A stretch of DNA of 13,660 bases, taken from assembly GCA_021804345.1 (NCBI GenBank), contig JAJZHV010000006.1, forward strand, positions 1 through 13,660, written 5' to 3'. The DNA is from Pseudomonadota bacterium (lineage in GTDB: Bacteria; Pseudomonadota; Gammaproteobacteria; Burkholderiales; Ferrovaceae). The notes beneath the pieces were generated by a model. The model searched no databases. It saw only the letters and a program-made list of their open reading frames with translations, and was not told the origin of the DNA. The first letter of the stretch is position 1, and the number at the start of each line of letters is the position of its first letter. The position numbers and the translations under genes were made by a program. Below, one piece after another: positions 8,257-13,660 of this stretch.

Positions 8257-10020
8257 CTAGCGCACTTTGATATGCAGTTCCCGCAATTGTTTTTCATCCA
8301 CCGGACTGGGCGCCTGGGTGAGCAGACATTGAGCACGCTGGGTTTTGGGGAAGGCTATCACGTCACGAATCTGGGTGGACCCGGTCATCATGGCCACGAG
8401 ACGATCAAACCCAAAAGCAATACCGCCATGGGGAGGAGCCCCATACTGCAGTGCACTGAGCAAAAAGCCAAATTTTGCGCTGGCTTCTTCCGGGCCGATG
8501 TCCAGCGCACGAAACACCTGGGATTGAACGGCCTCACGATGAATCCGTACCGATCCGCCACCGATTTCCCAACCGTTGAGAACCACGTCATACGCCTGTG
8601 CAAAAGCCCGCGAGGGATCTGACTCTAGATACGCCTCATGGCCCTCTTTAGGCGCCGTGAAGGGATGATGCAAGGCCACCCAGCGCTTTTCATCCGGGTT
8701 GTATTCGAACATGGGAAAGTCCACCACCCACAGGGGTTTCCACCCACCCGTGGAAAACCCTTTTTCGTGCCCCAGTTTTACCCGCAACGCACCCAAGGCA
8801 TCGTTGACCACCTTGGCCCGATCGGCACCAAAAAAAATCAGGTCGCCATTCTCTGCACCCGTGCGTTGCAGAATTTGTGCGAGAACATCAGCCCCCAAAA
8901 ATTTGACGATGGGAGATTGCAGACCTTGCTCGTTGGCCTGGGAACAGTCATTGACCTTGATGTACGCCAGGCCACGGGCGCCATAAATCGCTACGAACTG
9001 GGTGTAATCGTCGATTTCCTTGCGCGACAGTTCGGCCCCTCCGGGAATGCGCAGTGCGGCCACACGTCCGTCAGGCAGATCGGCCGCCGCACGAAACACC
9101 TTGAAGTCTACGGTTTTCATGAGATCGGTCAGTTCGGTGAATTCCAGAGGAATACGCAAGTCCGGCTTGTCCGAGCCATACCGGTGCATGGCCTCGGTCC
9201 AGGTTAATCGGGGAAATTGCGGTCCCAGATCAGCCTGGATGGTTTTTTGAAAGAGATCCCGCACCAAACCTTCCATCATTGCCATGATTTCCTGCTGGCT
9301 TAGAAAAGAGGTTTCGATATCGATCTGGGTGAATTCGGGCTGCCGATCAGCCCGCAAGTCCTCATCCCGAAAACATTTGGTGATCTGGTAATAGCGATCA
9401 AACCCGGAAACCATGAGCAATTGCTTGAATAACTGCGGAGATTGGGGCAAGGCATAAAATTCCCCATGATGTACCCGACTAGGAACCAGATAATCGCGTG
9501 CGCCCTCCGGAGTGGATTTCGTGAGCATGGGGGTTTCGATGTCGACAAACCCCAGGGCATCTAGATACTGACGCACCGTCATGGCCGCGCGATAGCGCAA
9601 CAGGAAGTTTTTTTGCATCTCGGGGCGACGCAGGTCCAGAAACCGGTATTCCAGTCGAACTTGCTCGGAGAGGTTATCGTCCTCCAGCAGAAAAGGCGGG
9701 GGTAATGAAGGATTGAGCACACGAATATTCTGCACCAGAACCTCCACGGCACCGCTGCGCAAGTTTTCGTTATCTGCGCCTTCCGGACGCAAGCGTACGC
9801 GACCGATGACTTCCAGTACAAATTCATTGCGTACGGCTTCAGCAACCTGGAAATTATCCGGATTGTCCGGATTACAAACCACTTGCACCACCCCTTCCCG
9901 GTCCCGCAAGTCGATGAAAATGACTCCCCCGTGATCACGGCGACGATGGGCCCACCCCATCAAAGTAACGGTTTGATCCAGAAAGCGGCGGTCTACCAGA
10001 CCGCAATATTCAGTACGCAT
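8257..10020 (-). CDS. aspS: Aspartyl-tRNA synthetase, probably non-discriminating (AspRS/AsxRS)
   Basis: This 587-residue class II synthetase has the usual bacterial length, including the GAD insertion domain. An N-terminal OB-fold anticodon-binding domain (1-105) is followed by class II motif 2 ([20 protein letters not shown], about 215-240), and motif 3 ([15 protein letters not shown] from 533). It charges tRNA-Asp with aspartate. His30 in RRRDHGG and Gly81 in RPEGADN match the residues linked to tRNA-Asn recognition in Pseudomonas aeruginosa AspRS, where E. coli has LGS and lacks the glycine. This suggests that the enzyme also makes Asp-tRNA-Asn for GatCAB. It lies 30 bases after the DUF502 gene and 12 before the TPR/ATP-grasp gene, in one leftward operon. 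Its ribosome site is weak. Confidence 0.97.
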   Translation of the reverse strand: MRTEYCGLVDRRFLDQTVTLMGWAHRRRDHGGVIFIDLRDREGVVQVVCNPDNPDNFQVAEAVRNEFVLEVIGRVRLRPEGADNENLRSGAVEVLVQNIRVLNPSLPPPFLLEDDNLSEQVRLEYRFLDLRRPEMQKNFLLRYRAAMTVRQYLDALGFVDIETPMLTKSTPEGARDYLVPSRVHHGEFYALPQSPQLFKQLLMVSGFDRYYQITKCFRDEDLRADRQPEFTQIDIETSFLSQQEIMAMMEGLVRDLFQKTIQADLGPQFPRLTWTEAMHRYGSDKPDLRIPLEFTELTDLMKTVDFKVFRAAADLPDGRVAALRIPGGAELSRKEIDDYTQFVAIYGARGLAYIKVNDCSQANEQGLQSPIVKFLGADVLAQILQRTGAENGDLIFFGADRAKVVNDALGALRVKLGHEKGFSTGGWKPLWVVDFPMFEYNPDEKRWVALHHPFTAPKEGHEAYLESDPSRAFAQAYDVVLNGWEIGGGSVRIHREAVQSQVFRALDIGPEEASAKFGFLLSALQYGAPPHGGIAFGFDRLVAMMTGSTQIRDVIAFPKTQRAQCLLTQAPSPVDEKQLRELHIKVR

Positions 10021-10050
10021 GTTTCTACAGTCTCAAGAGAAATTCAACAT

Positions 10051-10659
10051 TTAGAGGGCAGAGGATTTTCCCAGTCCCACTTCTACCACCCCCATGGAAA
10101 TGATGTGCTTGAGGGCATCATCCACGGCGATGTCCAGTTCGATGACCTCGCGCACGGGTACCATGAGAAAAAACCCGGAGGTGGGATTGGGGGTAGTTGG
10201 AACGTACACATTCCAATGGGGTTCGCCCAGTTTTTCTGCAATGGCGCCCTGTGGCGTTCCCGTCAAGAAGGCTAGGGTCCAGACGCCCTGGTGCGGATAA
10301 CGCACCAGAAGGACCTTGCGAAAGGCCTGCCCGGAACTGGAGAAAAGGGTATCGCTTACCTGCTTTACCCCGGTATAAATGGTATTGACCACAGGGATTC
10401 TTGCCAGCAGGTCTTCACCTAACTGCAGCAAGCGGCGACCCAACAGATTGGCAGCGATTGCACCGGTCAGTAGCACGATCAGCAAAGTAACCAATACGCC
10501 CAAACCCGGAATATGAAACCCGAACAGGGCCTCAGGACGAACCGAGTCTGGTAATAAAAACAGGGTTTCATCCAGGGTGTTGACGATGAGGCGCAACACC
10601 CATACGGTGATCACAAGCGGAATCAACACAACGATTCCGGTCAGAAAATACCGTTTCAT
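10051..10659 (-). CDS. DUF502 family inner-membrane protein
   Basis: The 202-residue product has two hydrophobic helices (about residues 4-26 and 52-73), then a soluble domain with the family signatures RIPVVNTIYTGVKQ and VYVPTTPNPTSGFF. DUF502 is the family that includes plant COV1-type proteins; the bacterial role is not established. The gene order fmdB-family, DUF502, aspS is common in Beta- and Gammaproteobacteria. Its ATG shares one base with the stop of the upstream fmdB-family gene (TGATG), so the two are likely translationally coupled. It ends 30 bases before aspS. Confidence 0.9.
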   Translation of the reverse strand: MKRYFLTGIVVLIPLVITVWVLRLIVNTLDETLFLLPDSVRPEALFGFHIPGLGVLVTLLIVLLTGAIAANLLGRRLLQLGEDLLARIPVVNTIYTGVKQVSDTLFSSSGQAFRKVLLVRYPHQGVWTLAFLTGTPQGAIAEKLGEPHWNVYVPTTPNPTSGFFLMVPVREVIELDIAVDDALKHIISMGVVEVGLGKSSAL

Positions 10660-11042
10660 CAGGATTGCGCCGAACCAGAGGTGGTACTGGGGGCCTTGGG
10701 CGTAGCGGTGGATTCCGACGGCTTGCTCGACTCTGCGGGTGCGGTGACGGCGCTTTCGGCAGCGGGTTGTGTGGACTTGCCCCCCGCCGCGTTGGCCGTG
10801 TCTGTGGCGGCTTCTCCGGCAGCATCAGTTGTTGGCGTATCAGCCTTGGGTGCGCTATTGCCCCCACGAAAATCGGTGACATACCAACCCGTCCCCTTGA
10901 GCTGAAAACCGGCAGCGGAGACTTTCTTGATCAAGGCTTCCGCCCCGCAAGACGGGCAGACCGTACGCGGGGGATCCGAAATTTTTTGCAGGACTTCGGT
11001 TTCCTGACCACATGCCTGGCAGCGGTATTCATAAAATGGCAT
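10659..11042 (-). CDS. FmdB-family zinc-ribbon protein with Ala/Thr/Ser-rich tail
   Basis: The start MPFYEYRCQACG is the family hallmark. Two CxxC pairs (Cys8/Cys11 and Cys29/Cys32) form a small zinc ribbon. The family was named after a putative regulator of formamidase/amidase genes, but most members, including this one, have no known function. Residues 60-127 are a low-complexity tail rich in Ala, Thr, Ser and Pro, probably disordered. The ATG at 11042 is chosen over an in-frame ATG 27 bases upstream because it follows a strong GGGAGGG ribosome site and gives the family N terminus. It is the first gene of the leftward fmdB-DUF502-aspS-TPR-cbbY group and is divergent from the M16 protease. 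Confidence 0.9.
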   Translation of the reverse strand: MPFYEYRCQACGQETEVLQKISDPPRTVCPSCGAEALIKKVSAAGFQLKGTGWYVTDFRGGNSAPKADTPTTDAAGEAATDTANAAGGKSTQPAAESAVTAPAESSKPSESTATPKAPSTTSGSAQS

Positions 11043-11064
11043 GGAACCCTCCCTGTAATCTTCA

Positions 11065-11073
11065 ATCATAGCA
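11065..11073 (-). promoter_or_regulatory. Candidate extended -10 promoter for fmdB-DUF502-aspS operon
   Basis: The minus strand reads TGCTATGAT at 11073-11065, an extended -10 element (TGN plus TATGAT) with no good -35, which extended -10 promoters can lack. It leaves a leader of about 15 bases before the fmdB-family ATG. The whole divergent gap to the M16 gene is only 64 bases, so the two promoters must overlap or nearly so. Confidence 0.45.
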
Positions 11074-11106
11074 TATCATGCGGTTCTATCCCTGAAGGAG
11101 AGGTTC

Positions 11107-13326
11107 ATGACGTTGCTGCGGAACAAGCCCGGAATCAAACCATCTGTCCCCATCTTGCAGGTTGTGCGCAGTGCGGCGCAAAGGCTTCGCCCGTTATCGG
11201 GGGGCTCTTTGTGGGTTGCGCTGCTTTTGCCCGGACTGATCTGGTCAGCCAGCGCCCTGACCCCGGTTTGGGCTGGGGGTTTGCCTGCCGGCGTGGTGCA
11301 AGGGTATCAAATGGAGGGGGTCACGGAATATCGCCTGGCCAATGGCCTTCAGGTTTTGCTGGCGCCGGACGACAGCAAGCCCACGACAACCGTGAATGTC
11401 ACCTATCGGGTCGGGTCACGCATGGAAAGCTATGGGGAAACGGGCATGGCCCATCTGCTGGAACACCTGATGTTCAAGGGCACACCCCAGCATAAAAACA
11501 TTGCCGCCGAACTCACGCGCCATGGCATGCGCCCCAATGGAACCACCTGGTTTGATCGCACCAATTACTTTGAGTCCTTTGCCGACTCGCCCGAAAATCT
11601 GGAATGGGCCCTGCGTATGGAGTCGGACCGCATGGTGAACTCCTTCATCGCTCGTCGCGACCTGGACAGTGAAATGACCGTAGTCCGCAACGAGATGGAA
11701 AGTGGTGAAAACGATCCCGGCGAGGTCTTGATGGACAAGGTCATGGCCGCCGCCTTCCAGTGGCACAACTATGGCAAATCCACCATTGGCGCCCGCAGCG
11801 ATGTGGAAAACGTCAATATCGCCCACCTGCAGGCGTTTTATCACAAGTATTACCAGCCAGACAACGCCACCTTGGTGGTTGCTGGTCGTTTCGATGCGCT
11901 CAAAACCCTAGCGCTGATTAACCAGACCTTCGGCAAAATCCCCAAGCCAGCACGCAAGCTGGAGACCACCTGGACTCTGGACCCCGTTCAGGACGGAGAA
12001 CGTCAGGTCATTCTGCGGCGCGTGGGAGACATTCAAAATCTAGAAGTGCTGTACCATGCGGTGGCTGCGGCCAGCCCAGACAGTGCGACCTTTGAGGTAT
12101 TAGCGCAAGTCATGGGCGACACCCCTTCGGGACGACTGCACAAGGCCCTGGTGGAAAAGGGGCTGGCCACATCCGTTAGTGCGGATTACTTCAACCTTGA
12201 CGAGCCCGGAGTCATCCTGTTTCAGGCCGAGGTCCCCAAAAACCAGGATCTGGACAGCGCGCGCCAAGCCCTCCTGCAAACCCTCGAAAACATCCAGTCT
12301 CAACCCTTTACCGAGGAAGAAGTGAATCGGGCCCGTGCCAACCTGCTCAATGGCGTGGAGACCACCTTCAATGACCCGGAACGCTTTGGGATTGCCTTAT
12401 CTACGGCCATTGCCAACGGCGACTGGCGTCTATTCTTTTTGAACCGCGATCGTCTGGCCGCAGTCAAGGCCGGCGATGTGCAGCGTGTGGCACAAAGCTG
12501 GCTGGTTGCCAGCAACCGCACACTGGGGGAATTCATTCCCACCCCCAATCCCGTCCGCGCCCCAGCACCAGAAAAGGTCGATGCCGCAACCCAACTCAAG
12601 GGGTATGAAAACACGACGGAACTCTCTCAAGGGGAGCGTTTTGACGTGTCGCCGGCCAACATCCAGAAGCAAACGCATTGGTATCTTTATCCCAATGGTG
12701 TGCGCATGGCGCTACTTTCCAAACAGACACGGGGCCATGTGGTGCATGCCCAGATCAACCTGCACTTTGGCGATGCCCAAACCCTGCAAGGCAAGGAGCA
12801 AATTGGTGCCTTCACCGGGGCCCTTCTGAACAAAGGATCGGGTGACCTGGATCGCCAGTCCATTGGCGATCTGTTCACCGCCCTGAAAGCGCAGGTCGCC
12901 ATTGGAGGCAGCGCCACGGGTGCCACGGTATCCATTCAAACCGTTCGCGAAAACCTGCCAGCCACCCTGACGGCAGTGGCCCAAATCCTGCGCCATCCCA
13001 ACTTCCCGGAAAGCGAATTCAAGGAAAGCCGCGCCGCCGCCTTGGCCGATATCGATGAAAGCCGCAGCAATCCCCAGGCACTGGCGGCCAACGCGGTGCA
13101 TCGGGCTTTCAATCAGCAGCCACGGGGTGATATCCGTTACACCAGTACCTTTGATGAAACGGTCGAGGATATGAATGCAGTCACACCAGAGCAGATTCGT
13201 GCGTTCTATCAGGCTTTTTATGGAGCCGATCACGGTGAAGTGGCCATGGTGGGAGACTTTGACGAAAAGACCGCCATGCAGGCTGTTCAGGATGGTTTAG
13301 AGGGGTGGCATAGCACCATGCCCTAT
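11107..13326 (+). CDS. Secreted M16-family zinc protease (C-terminal part replaced at a join)
   Basis: AAGGAG at 11095-11100 precedes the ATG at 11107 by six bases. A long basic N terminus leads to a hydrophobic core (LWVALLLPGLIW, about 35-46) and a plausible cleavage site near VWA/GG (residue 57), so the protein is probably exported to the periplasm. The inverted zinc motif HLLEH (His116, Glu119, His120) and the third ligand Glu196 in VVRNEMESGEN, 76 residues further on, define the active M16 domain. The segment NGTTWFDRTNYFESF (144-158) is typical of the proteobacterial pitrilysin-like subfamily. A second, inactive M16 domain starts near residue 515 and is genuine M16 up to about residue 735 (FYQAFYGADHGEVAMVGDF, then GLEGWHS). 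After this the frame continues into an unrelated TPP-enzyme sequence. The native C terminus, perhaps 150-200 residues, is missing, and the end given here is approximate. Confidence 0.88.
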
Positions 13327-13345
13327 GCGGTGGTGCTCGACGAAT
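13315..13345. other. Probable chimeric join: M16 protease to TPP enzyme
   Basis: Within these bases the protein similarity changes from M16 protease (ending about GWHSTMPYA) to the TPP-binding domain of an acetolactate-synthase-like enzyme (beginning about VVLDEYRDTDG). Base use changes with it. The 60 bases from 13201 contain 31 G or C, whereas the 60 from 13381 contain 40, and nearly every codon after the join ends in G or C. The frame stays open by chance or through short shared sequence (a stretch such as CCCTATGCG could occur in both sources). No direct repeat, transposon end or attachment site is visible. An assembly or cloning chimera is the simplest reading. Confidence 0.8.
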
Positions 13346-13660
13346 ATCGCGACACCGACGGCGCGGTGAACCCCTATGTCTTCACCGAAGCGCTGTTCGC
13401 GGCGCTCGACGAAGACGAGGTGATCGTCACCGGCGACGGCACCGCCTGCGTCACCGTGTTCCAGGCGGCCAACCTCAAGCGCGGGCAGCGGCTGTTCACC
13501 AACTCGGGCTGCGCGTCGATGGGCTACGACCTGCCGGCTGCGATCGGCGCGGCGCACGCGTCGGGTGCGAAGCGCGTGATCTGCCTGGCAGGCGACGGCA
13601 GCATCATGATGAACCTGCAGGAGCTCCAGACGATCGTCGGCACGCGGCTGCCGGTGAAGG
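13327..13660 (+). CDS. Thiamine-pyrophosphate enzyme C-terminal domain, fragment (acetolactate-synthase-like)
   Basis: About 111 residues are readable in the M16 frame up to the window end, with no start and no stop of their own. TNSGCASMGYDLPAAIGA followed by LAGDGSIMMNLQELQTI is the TPP-pyrophosphate and Mg-binding region of the acetolactate synthase / benzoylformate decarboxylase superfamily; the GDGS codons are at 13591-13602. The opening NPYVFTEALFAALDEDEVIVTGDG is the start of the C-terminal catalytic domain. Such enzymes decarboxylate or join 2-keto acids; this version may belong to a polysaccharide-locus or amino-acid pathway, which cannot be decided from the fragment. Its very high G/C at third codon positions differs from every other gene in the window, so it probably comes from a different, GC-rich proteobacterial genome. 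Confidence 0.8.

Noticed and set aside
8638..9207. Plus-strand open frame of 189 codons inside aspS
   Set aside because: It is antisense to conserved aspS sequence, has no supported ribosome site and resembles no family I know.
10665..11495. Plus-strand open frame of 276 codons spanning the fmdB-family gene and the M16 start
   Set aside because: It lies antisense to the fmdB-family gene and out of frame over the M16 gene, both of which have clear family motifs. Its translation shows no recognisable domain and is rich in Gly, Arg and Cys as expected for a shadow frame.
13297..13557. Minus-strand open frame of 86 codons at the right end
   Set aside because: It is an antisense frame favoured by high G+C, crosses the probable chimeric join, and the plus strand carries clear TPP-enzyme motifs.
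11107..13660. A novel natural protease-TPP enzyme fusion
   Set aside because: Both partners are cut inside domains, and composition and codon use change exactly at the boundary, which fits a chimeric join better than an evolved fusion.

Overview
The window looks like a Gram-negative proteobacterial chromosome with medium G+C. Gene order and protein types fit a Gammaproteobacterium or an Acidithiobacillus-like chemolithoautotroph. The main hints are a CbbY-type Calvin-cycle repair phosphatase and an AspRS of the tRNA-Asn-misacylating type. This placement is inference from protein features, not a database match. Almost everything is housekeeping. I see no CRISPR array, insertion sequence, tRNA, rRNA or prophage.

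Layout. (1) 1-738, minus: N-terminal third of an RND efflux pump, cut by the window edge. (2) 878-3107, minus: a tightly overlapped operon reading YhfA-like OsmC protein > trpD > trpC, with two 4-base overlaps. (3) 3108-3341: divergent control region with a 14-bp perfect palindrome, a candidate leftward promoter and a full-consensus sigma70 promoter (TTGACA-18-TATAAT) for the ribosomal protein genes. (4) 3342-4207, plus: rplM-rpsI followed by a clear intrinsic terminator. (5) 4258-5830, plus: argC and erpA. (6) 5903-11042, minus: a probable five-gene operon reading fmdB-family Zn-ribbon > DUF502 membrane protein > aspS > TPR/ATP-grasp protein > cbbY-like phosphatase. (7) 11107 onward, plus: a secreted M16 zinc protease.

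The right end is the anomaly. Near 13315-13345 the M16 reading frame turns, without a stop, into the C-terminal TPP-binding domain of an acetolactate-synthase-like enzyme. Base composition and codon use change at the same point: third positions become almost all G/C. An M16 protease joined in the middle of its C-terminal half to part of a TPP enzyme makes no structural sense. I read this as a chimeric join (misassembly or other artificial splice) and not as a natural fusion.

The least described biology is the 503-residue TPR + ATP-grasp protein directly downstream of aspS. It carries recognisable ATP-grasp metal ligands, and its substrate is unknown to me. Secondary points are the predicted non-discriminating AspRS, the coupling of an OsmC-type protein to trpDC, and the palindrome in the divergent control region.
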